NCBI GenBank assembly: GCA_963854835.1
Contig: OY978530.1
Span: 15,706,616 to 15,770,615, forward strand
DNA: 64,000 bases
Origin: Megamerina dolium
Lineage: Eukaryota; Arthropoda; Insecta; Diptera; Megamerinidae
Reading direction: 5' to 3'
Shown: positions 22,613-34,830 of the stretch, piece by piece
Position numbering within the stretch: position 1 is the first letter of the stretch
Layout: the number at the start of each line of letters is the position of its first letter
The notes under the pieces: generated by a model
The model's database searches: none
Seen by the model: the letters and a program-made list of their open reading frames with translations, nothing else
What the model was told of the DNA's origin: nothing
Made by a program: the position numbers and the translations under genes

Positions 22613-24116
22613 AACTAAATAACGACAAGACCATACAACTAGACATACAATTTTAAAAACAGTGTCAATTTCCATAAAGGGTAAATTTCAAATTAAATTT
22701 TCTTTCTTTTGCCATATATGTTGATTTTCCTTTTTTTTAATGTGTTCAATTTAGAATTGGCACCTAATAATTTGTGATAATTATTGCCAAATTTTAAACA
22801 AGGTTTTGTAGTATGCAGCTGTGAGTAGAATTTGTACCAACAAATGACGTAACTACTTATATAGTTTGGGGAAGAAGTGAGATGCACACGACATAATTTA
22901 GTATGTCAAACCAAAGACGTACATCTATGCATACAGCAATACGTGAGCATTGCCGCCTTCTATTCATTTACAACGACGAAGAAGAAGCCAACAATAAACT
23001 TCATTATTCAGTACAGAGATATAGCGGACCCTCTCTATATTAGTGAGGACTTCAGTAGAGAAAAAAAAACAGCACATGGGGACAATGTGATAAGTACCTT
23101 ATTGAAATTAGTTTTGTTTAATGAAAGTGAAATTAAATTGGAGCTACAAGATCGAAAAGTGGATGTAAAATTAAGGGGAAAAAGTGCATATTCAGAACAT
23201 GTTCCAAACCTCTTTTGTCAACATGTTGCTAAAATTTTTAACTTCCGTTCCACAGCATTTCTTTCTCATACACATTGAAAGATCTTTCAACGTGGGAGCA
23301 ACGCTTTGTATTGGGTGAGTGAAAAAAGCATATATGTATTTTTTTTATCTTTTATTGTTAATGGTTATATACAACATCGTGTTAATTTGTTTTTTTTTCA
23401 GTTTTATTTTGAATCCACAATTTGGAGTTCTTCGATTATTTTATGTTTTTTTTTTACATAATTTTTATTTCTTTGTATATTATCTAAATGATTACCTTTT
23501 TATATTAAAATGTTGGTTATAAATATATTATATATTATTATGCATTGCTAGATAAATGATATGACTTCTCTGCCTTGATAGTGTTGGCGGTTTGTGGGAT
23601 TTTGGGTAATTTTATGAAAGATGGAAATGTACCAAAATCATGGCTGGGTGGGCAATGGCAACGCAGGTCCATCTAGGCAATGCCTCATAGTATAACCTTT
23701 AAGTATCTTTCTTGTAGCATATGTTATATGCCACAGGTTTCTATTTCATCACCATTCATTTTCGCATCCCAAAAGCATAGAAACGGGAGAAAGAAAATAT
23801 AATATAGAATATATTTGTCTCGTTAGAAGAAACGAGCAAAACAAAGTAAATAAGAATTACACAAATACGAATATGCATGTATATTCCCTTTTAAGCAATG
23901 CTTTTACACTTTGGATGTGCAGTGCTGCGGTTAATGTGAAAATTTTAATATTTTCAACCGAAAATATTTCAGCAACGAAAATACTAATTTTTAATTTGAT
24001 AATTTTTTACTCATTAAGCTCTTTCATTTGGTATATACTTCAACTTTGTAGCTAGCGTAGTTTAGTAAAGTGAATATCATACATACAGGTGAAGCTAACA
24101 AAAGCGTGTTAAAAAG
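22613..24116. other. AT-rich region with one unassigned frame
   Basis: Mostly featureless. A 133-codon plus-strand frame (22877-23278) contains HGDNVISTLLKLVLFNESEI and LELQDRKVDVKLRGKSAY. I recognise no family, and it has no clear promoter or splice context. It may be a decayed transposon or chance. Confidence 0.3.
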
Positions 24117-25330
24117 AACTCTTCTTCTTCTTTATTTACCAATTCGACTACGAATATTGGCGATCATATAACGTAAAATTATGATTTACAACAAATAAAA
24201 AGAAAACCTTCGCTGTCTACTTATAAAAAATAATTATTTGAACAAAACACATCTACACATAGTTATCAAACATGATACAAAGATATAATTACATTTATAC
24301 ACACATATGAATATTGCACAGAATTATAAATTTTTAACTATTTCTGCGTACTGATCTCTGTTTCTAGCCACATCCATAAAATTGCTAACATTGTGTATTC
24401 CAGTCCAATTACGAATGTTTCGTAACCATGGAAATTGTTTCCGCCGATGCCTTTTTTTCCTTCAATTTTCCTTGTATAAATAATTATATTAACTCGTATT
24501 TAGTGTTCCGCATACTGTGTCCCAAGTAGGCTGTTTTTCACCTCTTTACGGTGCCAATAATTCTCAATCACAACGCATTCTTTTTAAAACTTCTTCGTTA
24601 TTAACACGATCCGTCCATGATATCTTAAGCATTCTTCGAAAAAGCCATAATTCAAATGACTCGAGCTTGTTGAGGTGTGCTATTTTCAAAGTCCAGGTTT
24701 CCGTAGCATAGAGCAGTATTGACCAAATATAGCATTTTAGAAAGCGAATCTTTGTTTTCATATTAAGGTCAGGACTGTTAAATACTTTTCTGTACTTAAG
24801 AAAAGTATTACGTGCTGCTTCAATACGGGATTTTATTTCTTTGGAACAATCCCAATTCTCATTAATATGGCATCCAAGATATTTAAAATTGTTTACTCTT
24901 TCAATAGAAGTGTTGTTAATCACCAAGTTTGTGTTGGCATAAGTATTTCTTCCGCTTAGAAACATATACTTGGTTTTTTCCCTATTGATTCACAAGCCAA
25001 ACTCTTCACTGGGTAAATTAACTCTGTTTATTAATTCTTGTAGAGCTATTAAGCTGTCGGTTATAAGAGCGGTGTCCTCCGCATATCTTATATTGTTTAT
25101 GTATACACCGTTTACTTTGACACCTTGGTCAATGCTATTTACTGAATCTTGAAATATTCTTCATGAATATATGTTAAATAACAAGTGCGATAGAATTCAC
25201 CCTTGTCTCACACCTCGTGAGATGGATATTTCGTCAGTCATGTAAACATTGATGCTAACATGGGCAGTTTGTGCCAGTACAGAAAAGAACTCAACTTTCT
25301 GAAATTGTGTTATAATGGATTTAATATGTA
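24117..25330 (-). pseudogene. Second RTE-type LINE family, RT 3' half
   Basis: Minus-strand reading gives RT motifs ISRGVRQG, HLLFNIYS and RYAEDTALIT (25240-25050), where the usual YADD has become YAED. A 133-codon frame (24965-24564) then has NNFKYLGCHINENWD, YIWSILLYATETWTL and LESFELWLFRRMLKISW. The 3' end carries TTGGTAAATAAAGAAGAAGAAG, a GAA microsatellite tail. The endonuclease is missing (5' truncation near 25330), and there are stops. It is clearly different in sequence from the RTE-like family at 31271. Confidence 0.8.
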
Positions 25331-26179
25331 TCGAATCATTAAAAGTATACATGAGTGCTAAATTGCACATATACGAGTATATGTAGTATATTTACACACA
25401 TTTTTGGAGGTTTATTTTTCATGCGTATATTAGATAACAAATTAATGAACAAAATTCTGGCAACGTTACGTTTATCATGCCGATTCATGTACTAATGAAT
25501 GTGTGACCCACAATCGTTTCGCGTTTGTTCTTACATATGTTAATTAATTCTGGGGTCAGCATGATATACATCGAAACTGTTTAACTGTTGCGAAAATAAA
25601 GCGAAATGGGAAAAATAATTAAAAGAGGCGCCAATTCCAAACAAATTACCAAGCTAGAGAAAAAATACAGCAAAACAGCGAGCAATTAACATATATGTGG
25701 CACAACAATAATAGCAACATAGCAACAGCAACACATCAGCGGATGGGCATTTCATCTCGTGGGAATATTTTTTACATCAGTTTTGGAACCTTTTATTTTA
25801 TTGTTGTAGTAAATCGGATTGCATTATAATTTGTTAATTTTATGGTGTTAATGATCATAGTTGAAGGTTGTGTATGATAACACCATTCATTGCATGGTTT
25901 GAGGAAGATATATAAATGGTAAACAGTAAGAGAAAATAATTATTTTTTATACTGTACATATACCGAAGGCAATATAGAGCTGAAAAGTATATGGAGAAGC
26001 GCAACATATAATTTAGCGGGGATGAATGGGATGAATTATATATGAAGTTCATTGGTTGGTTTTGGTGCAGCCTGGGAGACAAAACCCAGGCTCAATTAGC
26101 ACAATAAGCGCCATTTTGATACACCACTGGTATGACTACTGATAAGTGGTTTATTCGAACCACCTTGATTTGTTAATAA
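25331..26179. other. AT-rich spacer, nothing recognised
   Basis: No coding similarity, RNA gene or shared repeat was seen. Confidence 0.5.
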
Positions 26180-29100
26180 ACCTACTAATATAATCTATTT
26201 CCATTACGAATTTTCCTAGCGTTCTATGAAGCAGTTGAAGTTATTCAACTCTGTTCTTAGTTTCCTTATCAATTCGTCTGTTCTTGACTTATCGTATTTT
26301 GACCAAATTTGCTTGCTTATTTTGCATGTACCAGTTTTTTCCCAACTGTTCTCTGCTTGCTTCTTAAACTTAACGTGAAGCTCTCTTTTAACGGCGCTGA
26401 GGGAGAATCCGACAGCTACCGATTAGGATTCGCTGAGAGATGCCCTTTCTTGCAAGTTCATCTGCCTTCTCATTCCCCTCTATGTTCCTGTGGCCAGGGA
26501 CCCAGATGAGAATGATGTTCATTTTGCGCGTTAGTGAGTTTCTGAATTAGTTACTGGCGGATTAAGTGCCAAAAGTGCTGCTTGACTATCTGACAATACA
26601 TATGACTTTGATAGTTTATAAGGACGACTACTAAGTATCCTACATGCTTTCCGCATTCCCAGAGTTTCTGCTTGAAAGATGCATTGAGATCTGCGGAGTA
26701 TACCCCCGCTCCTACAGCGTTATCCATCTTGGATTCATCGGTATACAGATTAGTGGTATCCTCCTTGGCTACATGGTCCAGGTCCCAGTTCTTTCGAGTG
26801 GGAAAAGTCACATCAAACTTCTTTCTGAAGTCTAGAAATATTGTAGTCTGATTTGCTTTCGGCTTTCTGATATTTTACTGTGTCCAAACTGTCTCGCATT
26901 CCATAGGTCGCCTTCTTTAATCCTGGTGGCCGCGTTCGCTGCAGTTAGTTGTATTTGAATATCGATCGGAAGTAAATTTATGATAAAGTTCAGTGCCTCC
27001 GCTTGGAATGATTTCATGGCACCCGTTATTCCTGCAGACGCTGCTTGTTGTAAACTAGTAAGGCGTCTGACGTTATATTGCTTGCTTGATGACTACCACC
27101 ATACTAATGCCCCGTATGTCACGATCGGTCTTATTACATCCACAGTGCAAGTTTGGGATTTAAACCCCAGTTTCTGCTGATGATTATCTTGCATGTGTAA
27201 TAAGCTATATAGGTCTTTTTTACACGCTTTTCTACATTATCTTTCCAATTGAGTTTAGGATCTAGCACAACCCATATATACGTTGCTTTGTCAGATAACG
27301 GAATTTCGACCCCATTGAGAGATGGGAGTCTATACTGAAGTATTTTGGTCTTAGTTGTGAACAACATCAACTAGATTTTGCTTGGGTTAACATTAAGTTC
27401 ACTTTTTGTGGCCCATGCGCTTAGCTCTTCCCAGTATTTCGTTGATAGTTGATACGAATGGGCCTGTTGTTAAAATCACGACGTCATCTGTATACGCGAC
27501 TACTTTTACTCCTCCGTTGTTGAGTTATAGTACAATATTGTTTAGCGCTAGTACCCATAGGAGCGGAGATAAGACCCCGCCTTGTGGGGTACCTCTCCCG
27601 CAAATTGGGTTATTGTTAACTCCGATTTTAACCAAAGATTCGAATATGGTGTCAATGGATATATTGTTGAAAGCACCTTCAATGTCTAAGAAGGCTGCCA
27701 TGGTAAACTGTTGTTGATAGAGACTTTTCGATCTGCCCCACCACCTCATGAAGGGCTGTTTCTGTAGAATTCCTTTTCATGTAGGCGTGCTGCGAATTCG
27801 ATAGAAAGTATCCATTTACTGTGGACCAAATATGGATGTCTAGTAATCTTTCCAATGTCTTTAGTAGGAAAGAAGTTAAACTAATCGGTCTAAAGTCTTT
27901 TGCCTCTTCATGCTTTTTCTTACCCGCCTTGGTATGAAAACCACCTTAAACCTTCTCCAACTCTCAGGCAGGCTTTGTATATATTAATGAGCCAGGTTTG
28001 AATAATCTTCTGAATTGGTTGTCCATCATCCATCCTCACTTTTTACGAAAGTAGGGTTGGAGTGCTCTTTGGACAACATTTTACTAAATTTTTCAGATTC
28101 TCTCGAGTTTTCTATTGACGTGCAGTAGGATTGCCATGAATTCGCTTTTGCTATCCCAACCGCTTTCTTGTACCTTTTTCGTATACCGGTCAAATAACAT
28201 TCGTTAAAGACCACTCTGAGCCTGTCTCCAAACTTCTTCAACTCTCCCGTCTACCACGGCGGAGGTTTGTTTTTAATGACACTGATTGGTGTTGATCTTT
28301 TGAAGGTCACATTTAGGGCTTTCTCTAGTGTGTTTACTTTTGTCTATGTTGACAATGGAGCTTATCCTCCCGTAGGATTTGCTTTCTGATATTTTGACGA
28401 AACTTTTCCAGTTAGTTCTTCCGAGATTTCTAAACATGGAGGGTGTATAGGATCTGCAGCGGAGATTGAACAGTATCAGACAGTGATCAGACGTTGATTG
28501 TCTCTTCGGCACTGTCGAATTCTCAACCGATACGCTATCGTTTTCTGTTAACAGCGTAAGATCCAGGATCTCCTCCCATCCCTGAAATCCTTCTGAACTT
28601 GAAAACTAAAGGTGAGCTTATTACACCTATTACATATACTGAGCTTAGTACCTAGTAAGAAAAGTAGTAGTGACTCACCCCTGTCGTTGGTCGTGGTACT
28701 GTTCCATAGGATGTACCTTGCATTTGCGTCGAACACGACAAGGCTGATGTCCGGCTTGTGATGCTCTACAAAGCGTTTGAGTTCTTCAGGTGGTGCCTCT
28801 CTGCCATGGAGCATATACACCGATACTGCGACCAAACTTTGTCGCCCGTCTTCTTCCACCTTCACAACCGTCATGTCTTATATGCTGAAGTTAGAACCAA
28901 GGAAAGCATTTATACGGTTCTCTGGATTTACCTACCCCTTTCTTGTAGTAGAGATTGTAGTTACTGATGTTGAGCCCCATAATTATATCGTGTCTAATCT
29001 AAGGCTCTTGAAGAAGACCGATATCGATACTCTCTTCACTGAGTATAACTCTGAGGTTATCGGTTAAGCCTTTATAATGCTGGAGGTTAATCTGCTCAAG

Positions 29101-30400
29101 CCTCAGCATCGTTGACTTCTTCTTCTAAGTTTACCTCTTTGAGCAACTGTCCCGCATTGTCGACTACCTTTGAGTTGTTTTCCTCGGGGTTCACGTCGCC
29201 TTTGAAGATCTTCATCTTGGCCATACGGAAGCCAAAGCGGATTTTATTGTCTACTTTCGCCAATTCTTCGAGTGAATCTTCACTGGTGGCCAGGAGGAGA
29301 GTTACCAGCCATTTATAGCTAAAATTTTGATGTTTTGCAGCTTAATACATTTAAGCATGTCTGGTTCGCTCATCGGCGGAAATCTAACGCGAGCTAGTGG
29401 TCTTCTCGATATCTCGCCTGCCAGTATCAGCTTGAGCTTCAATCCCGAAAAAGTGTCACTAAGCTTGGAGACATTACCTGGAAGGAAGTCCAGCGAAAGC
29501 TAATCTGCGCATTTGATCACCTTATAGCCCCTAGAGTTTCCGATTAGTAGAACTCTGGGTGTGGACCAGCAGTTTTATCGAGGACGTAGTTCATTACGAG
29601 GCTCGATGTTCCCATATCACTCTCCACCCATTTTTCTTGCAAAGTTTGAGGTGTCTTAGTATTTTCGTCGACGATCGATACCTGAAGATGGTCTCTGGCC
29701 ACCTCGTTTAAGTGTCTTATCGCCGGTGCTGCCGATGGAATTGTTTCGGCATTCCAGACTTTAGCTTTTTGGGAGGAGCGTTTCCACTCTCGTTCTGCTA
29801 AAGGTTACGCTTTTGAGCCTCTGTCGCCATTAGGCAGCTGGGCAGAGCGTCGCTACAGGCTCTCTGCGGAGACACTCATCGGAGTCCGGTATGTTGCGCG
29901 AGAGTCAGTGGTCATTGATTTATGATCATCATCGTTTGGTTCTTTCGTTGTTTTTTCTTTTGTTATTTTGTCTATATTCATTTTTGGTCCCACGAGTATG
30001 CTCGTAAGGGGTTGGTCACTCGTCCGCAGAGTCGGCATGCGTAGAAAAGGTCTTAATACAACCGACCTTGCCAGGGCATCGTTTGGGACCGTTCGCGATC
30101 AGCAATTCTATTTACACCAGCTGACCATTCAGCCATCGGCACGGGTACCTCAACACCTTGGCTTAGGGTGCTGTTGGCATGGTTATCTCGGTACGGGTCG
30201 CAGACATTATTCTCGGAGTTTCGATCTTGGAGCTCCTTGTATAACATCTGTAACTATTACCGAGTTTACCGACAGAGAATCCTTTATATAACCGTCTGCG
30301 TCTGCTTACGTTAACATAGGGTTCACTGTTTTTGGCCATCATCAAGCGCCTTCTCGCACAGCTTTAGTAAAATTAATCGATAACTTTTAACGTCTCGAAC
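26180..30400 (-). mobile_element. LOA-type LINE 2, decayed, minus strand
   Basis: Ordered minus-strand remnants: ORF1-like basic/acidic text (30345-29000), endonuclease (28967-28280), RT (28250-27130), thumb (27010-26830) and RNase H (26811-26440). The layout equals LOA-type LINE 1, but the sequence is only distantly similar, so it is a different family in the same clade. Exact ends are not defined. Dense stops and frameshifts mark it as older. Confidence 0.82.
26440..28967 (-). pseudogene. ORF2 of LOA-type LINE 2 (EN-RT-RNase H), broken
   Basis: The endonuclease shows VAVSVYMLHG, VVFDANARYILW (catalytic FDANA) and SDHCLILFNLR. RT shows MAAFLDIEGAFNNI (first catalytic motif), GRGTPQGGVLSPLLW and a LNGVEIPLSDKATYIWVVLD thumb. 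RNase H shows NLYTDESKMDNAVGAGVYS near 26750 and WVPGHRNIEGNEKADELARK near 26490. The YADD box falls between frames, near 27490. At least six interruptions rule out function. Confidence 0.8.
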
Positions 30401-30439
30401 AATTAAAGACTCCAACTGCTGCTCGTCCGGTTAGGTCGA

Positions 30440-30960
30440 CTGAATATATGCTGGATGCTAGAAATGCATGAAGAAGAATTGTCGAACAACCTCTCCATCC
30501 ACAACGAGTGAAAGTTTGGTGCGGTTTTTGCACTGGTGGTGTCATTGAGCTATTGGACCATAAAATGATGCTGGTGCGACCGTGAAACAGTTGTTCTCTA
30601 GCGTGAAAAATTTTCTGGACGTATGATTTCTCGAAGTAGATACCTTGAGTGGTCGGTCGCCGAGATTATGCGACTTAACACCATTAGACTTTCTTCTTTG
30701 GGCTGGTTAAAGATAAAGTCAATGCTCCAGCAAATATTGAAGCACTTAAAAACAATATTAGAGATGTTGATCCCGAGACACAGTCGACATTATGCGAAAA
30801 TATTATGAAAATTTTCACCAAAGAATGCAGAAGTGTCGCGGAGGATATTTGGCTTATATTGTTTTCCATTAGTAACCTCAGAGCTTGTACTTTGGATTAA
30901 AATAAAATTATCAGCTCTTTTCACAAAAATATTGCTTTTCTTTTTTTAATTTAATATTAC
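30440..30960 (+). pseudogene. Tc1/mariner transposase C-terminal remnant
   Basis: The plus strand reads EQPLHPQRVKVWCGFCTGGVIE, the WC-GGVIGPY-type motif, then near 30675 DLTPLDFF and VNAPANIEALKNNIRDVD followed by a MKIFTKECRSVAEDI tail. The CDLTPLDFFLWG text resembles the DD41D element at 58379 more than the DD34D copies. The second aspartate region is deleted between 30570 and 30650. No TIRs were recognised. Confidence 0.7.
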
Positions 30961-31211
30961 ACCTCTCGTTGAAAGACGCTATACTTGTATGCTCTTAAAT
31001 AGTGGCGCATAACGATGGATAAAGTTTAAAGACAGTTAACGACGTTCATTTCCATACTAGATACTGTATTTGATAATCCCATAAAAGCTTTGCAATGTGT
31101 GTCAAATACTATATAACATATGCTCACAGTAACTTCGCCGCAGTTACGTCCTTTTTCTTTCCCGAATTTTAATTCGTTGGGGGCTTCTTGATAAGTGCCA
31201 TAAAATCGCTG

Positions 31212-31263
31212 TTAGATGCAGGGTATAAAAAAGTTTGACAAACAGAAGCTGAAATATTTGTTT
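31212..31263. repeat. 52-bp direct repeat, left copy
   Basis: TTAGATGCAGGGTATAAAAA and the following 32 bases recur at 34760-34811 with one difference. The right edge touches the target duplication of the inserted RTE-like LINE. The two copies were about 190 bp apart before that insertion. Confidence 0.85.
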
Positions 31264-31270
31264 AATGTAT

Positions 31271-34200
31271 TACTTACTTACTTATGTGGCCATAGCAACC
31301 GAATATCGATTTAGGCCGAAAATAACATGCTTCGCCAGCCATCTCTGTTCTTCGCTAGCTGTAGTTAGAAATTCCAAGCGCCGTCAGGTTCTCCAGTTAG
31401 CAGGTTAGGTATTCCTCTTCTGCGTCGTCCTCCAGCGGGTTCCGAATATAACACCTTCTTAGCTAGAGCGTGTTCTTCCATTCGCTCGATATGACCTAGC
31501 CAGCGCAGCCGCTGGATTTTGATGCGCTTTACTATGTCAATATCGGCATACAGCTCGTACAGCTCATGGTTGTACCTTATTCGGTACTCGCCACCAACGC
31601 AAATAGGTCCAAAGATCTTGCGTAGGACTTTTCTCTCGAAAACTCCAAGTATTCGCTCATCCGAGGTGGAAATTGTCCAGGCTTCAGCGCCATATGTTAG
31701 GACAGGCATGATGAGAGACTTGTAGAGTGTAGTTTTCGTTCTTCGAGAGAGGGCTCGACTTCTCAATTGCTTACTCAGCCCAAAGTAACACCTGTTAGCA
31801 AGAGTTATCCTACGCATGATCTCCAAGCTGACGTCATTACTGCTGTTAATGCTGGTTCCAAGATAGACAAAGTCCCTTACTACTTCAAAAGCGTAGTTGT
31901 CAACAGTGACGTGCTGTCCAAGACGCCGGGACTCTTTGTTTGTTGACACTAGATACTTCGTCTTGCCCTCGTTCACCGTGAGACCCATCCGACGCGACTC
32001 TCTTTCCAACTCTGAGAATGCTGCACTGACTGCTCGCGTGTTCATGCCGATTATGTCAATATCGTCGGCATACGCTAACAGCATGACACTTTTGTTGAAG
32101 ATAGTGCCATTATGTCGTAGATCAGCAGCTCGTATTATTTTCTCCATAATAAGATTGAAGAAGTCGCACGATAACGAATCACCTCGTCTGAAACCCCGTT
32201 CGGTATTAAACGATGCGGAGAGGTCCTTCCCAATTTTCACTGCACAACGGGAGTTATGCAGTGTCATTCTACAAAGTCGAATGAGCTTTGCAGGAATACC
32301 GAACTCAGACATTGTTGCGTAGAGGTAATCCCTTACCGGACTGTCGAAAGCGGCTTTATAATCAACAAATAGGTGGTGTGTGTCGATCTGTTTTTCTTGG
32401 GTCTTCTCCAGGATTTGGCGCAGTGTGAAAATCTGGTCGATGGTGGATTTACCAGGTCTGAAGCCACACTGATAAGGTCCAATCAGGTTGCTGAGCATAG
32501 GCTTCAACCTTTCACACAGTACGCTCGATAGAACCTTGTACGCGATGCTCAGGAGACTTATTCCACGGTAGTTGGCGCAAATTGTGGGGTCTCCTTTTTT
32601 ATGTACAGGACAGAGAACACTGAGCCTCCAATCATCAGGCATGCTTTCATCCGACCATATTCTGCTTATGAGCTGGTGCATGCGGGTGAGCAGCTCATCG
32701 CCTCCGGTCTTAAACAATTCGGCAGGCAGGCCATCAGCACCTGCAGCTTTGTTGTTCTTCAGCCTTAAAATGGCCGTTTCAACCTCGTCATAGTCGGGTG
32801 GTGGAACATCAACACCATCATCTGTAATTGGGGTTATCGGGCATTCTCTTCCACTGGCGGAATTGTTCGTAGCATCGCCATTCAGTAACGTGGAGAAGTG
32901 TTCCCTCCATAGGCTCAGTACACTCTGGACATCCGTAAGCAGATTCCCATTTCCATCACGACAAGAAGAGGCTCCGGGATTTAAACCTCCACTCAGGCGC
33001 TTGATCTTTTCAAAGAATTTTCGAGTCTCATTCTTGTCGGTACACATCTCTATCTCCTCACACTCACGTCTTTCCAACTCCCTCCTCTTGCGCCTGAAAA
33101 GACGTCTCTCTGCACTCCTTTTCTCTCTGTACCGCTCCTTAACAGCTCGCGTTGCGCCTGCACGCAGGGTTCTTCTGTAGGCGGCGTCTTTCTCTGCGGT
33201 AGCGTCGCGACACTCCTGATCATACCACTCATTCCTCAGAGGCCGGTAGTAACCGATTACCTCCTCGGCAGCAGTAGTCATGGAGTGGGATATATGTGTC
33301 CACCGTGCGCATGTATCATCAAGTGGGGGAGTGTTCTGCATAAGCAGATCCGATAGTCGAGAGGAAAATGCATCTGCTGTCTCTGGTGATTGCAGCTTAC
33401 TGACGTCGAGCTTTCTCTGTGTGGGACTTCTCTTGTTATTTGCGACACATAGGCGTGTGCGCACCTTAGCTGCAACAAGGTAGTGATCCGAGTCGATGTT
33501 GGCACCACGGATCGATTTCACGTCCATCACACTGGAAGCATGCCTTCCGTCAATCACCACATGATCAATTTGGTTTCTTGTACGATGATCTGGAGACAGC
33601 CATGTCGCTTTGTGGATGTCGAGATGCTGGAATCTGGTACCACCAATTACCATGTTTCGTGCTGCGGCGAAGTCGATCAGCCTCATTCCGTTATCGGAGG
33701 TGTTCTGGTGGAGGCTGAATTTTCCGACAGTTGGACCAAAGGTACCTTCCTTGCCCACCCTGGCATTAAAGTCGCCAAGCACGATTTTGATATCGTGACG
33801 GGGGCAGCGGTCATAAGCTTCTTCGAGGCGCTGAAAGAAGCTCTCCTTGGTCACATTGTCCTTCTCATCCGTCGGAGCGTGGGCACATATAAGGCTGATG
33901 TTGAAAAATTTTGCCTTGATGCGGATTGTGGCCAGCCGTTCGTTCACAGGCGTGAACTGTGAGACAAGATGTCGTAGTCTCTTGCTGACCAAAAATCCAC
34001 ATCCTAATTCGTGCCTTTCAGCATGGCGACTGTAGTAGATGTCACAGGACGCTCTTTTGGAGCAGCCCTGTCCTGTCCATCGCATTTCCTGGAGAGCGGT
34101 GATGTCAGCTCTGTATTTTTCGAGGACATCAACCAGCTGGATAGAGGCACCCTCCCTATAAAGGGATCGGACATTCCAGGTGCATATCCGTAAATCGTGG

Positions 34201-34620
34201 TCCTTTTTTCGTTTGCGGGGGTCATCAACAAAAGCGGTAGTCCTTATTGAGGCATATTTGTTTTTTTCATTGGGGGGGTTTTTTATGTGACGGGTCCCAA
34301 ACCCAACGCACAACCTCTAACCGAGGAGATTTTCGCCACTCACTTCAGCCGCCTCCCAGCGGGTGCCAGGAAGACGTTGCCCGGTGGTCGCCACATGGAG
34401 GGCCCCCATTAATAATAATGAAAGCGCCATCACAGAGTAAGCAGAGCAAGCTATATGACTACCCCTCATTAACAAATAAAGGTATCATCACATAGCGCTC
34501 AGATCAAACTACATGACAGCCAGTGAGTTGACTTGCGATGAGTTCAACAAGGATTGCGCTAGCCCCACCTGGTTGAGGCAGTTAGACACGTTACCTTGCG
34601 AAAACACCACCAGACCAGAC
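31271..34620 (-). mobile_element. RTE-like non-LTR retrotransposon, copy 2, best preserved
   Basis: The element is 3350 bp between two copies of TAATGTAT (31263-31270 and 34621-34628). Its 3' end is a short TTAC tail on the plus strand. Its 5' leader of about 340 bases is shared with the copies at 9325 and 4964. It encodes one long frame. Compared with the other copies, it differs in the start region and in the last 20 or so codons. Confidence 0.93.
31365..34313 (-). CDS. RTE-like endonuclease-reverse transcriptase, 982 codons
   Basis: The APE-type endonuclease occupies residues about 45-270: ICTWNVRSL, LQEMRWTGQG, ICAHAPTDEK, LGDFNARVG and a final SDHYLVAA. RT lies at about 530-800 with AAGADGLPAELFK, YRGISLLSIAYKVLS, FVDYKAAFDSP and AYADDIDIIG (about residue 745). 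The thumb and C-terminal text follow (YLGTSINSSNDVS, TYGAEAWTISTSDE, RLRWLGHIERMEEHA). The family start MKKTNMPR is disrupted by a one-base loss near 34250, so the frame borrows an upstream Met. A deletion of about 14 bases near 31395 changes the last 20 or so residues. Nearly intact, but probably not fully functional. Confidence 0.88.
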   Translation of the reverse strand: MCVGFGTRHIKNPPNEKNKYASIRTTAFVDDPRKRKKDHDLRICTWNVRSLYREGASIQLVDVLEKYRADITALQEMRWTGQGCSKRASCDIYYSRHAERHELGCGFLVSKRLRHLVSQFTPVNERLATIRIKAKFFNISLICAHAPTDEKDNVTKESFFQRLEEAYDRCPRHDIKIVLGDFNARVGKEGTFGPTVGKFSLHQNTSDNGMRLIDFAAARNMVIGGTRFQHLDIHKATWLSPDHRTRNQIDHVVIDGRHASSVMDVKSIRGANIDSDHYLVAAKVRTRLCVANNKRSPTQRKLDVSKLQSPETADAFSSRLSDLLMQNTPPLDDTCARWTHISHSMTTAAEEVIGYYRPLRNEWYDQECRDATAEKDAAYRRTLRAGATRAVKERYREKRSAERRLFRRKRRELERRECEEIEMCTDKNETRKFFEKIKRLSGGLNPGASSCRDGNGNLLTDVQSVLSLWREHFSTLLNGDATNNSASGRECPITPITDDGVDVPPPDYDEVETAILRLKNNKAAGADGLPAELFKTGGDELLTRMHQLISRIWSDESMPDDWRLSVLCPVHKKGDPTICANYRGISLLSIAYKVLSSVLCERLKPMLSNLIGPYQCGFRPGKSTIDQIFTLRQILEKTQEKQIDTHHLFVDYKAAFDSPVRDYLYATMSEFGIPAKLIRLCRMTLHNSRCAVKIGKDLSASFNTERGFRRGDSLSCDFFNLIMEKIIRAADLRHNGTIFNKSVMLLAYADDIDIIGMNTRAVSAAFSELERESRRMGLTVNEGKTKYLVSTNKESRRLGQHVTVDNYAFEVVRDFVYLGTSINSSNDVSLEIMRRITLANRCYFGLSKQLRSRALSRRTKTTLYKSLIMPVLTYGAEAWTISTSDERILGVFERKVLRKIFGPICVGGEYRIRYNHELYELYADIDIVKRIKIQRLRWLGHIERMEEHALAKKVLYSEPAGGRRRRGIPNLLTGEPDGAWNF

Positions 34621-34628
34621 TAATGTAT

Positions 34629-34830
34629 AGTTCTTAAATTTTTATAAGAAACGTGTTTGGAATAAGCTAGTTAAAAATGCAAAATACCAATTTTTTTAAA
34701 AATCAGTTAGGGCCGATTTACATTTCAACAGCGATGTGTAAATCAACATGCCGTCACTCTTAGATGCAGGGTATAAAAAAATTTGACAAACAGAAGCTGA
34801 AATATTTGTTTTACGGTTTTTAACCGGATT
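34629..34830. repeat. Flank of the LINE with the right copy of the 52-bp direct repeat
   Basis: It contains 34760-34811, the second copy of the 52-bp repeat seen at 31212. Otherwise no feature. Confidence 0.7.
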
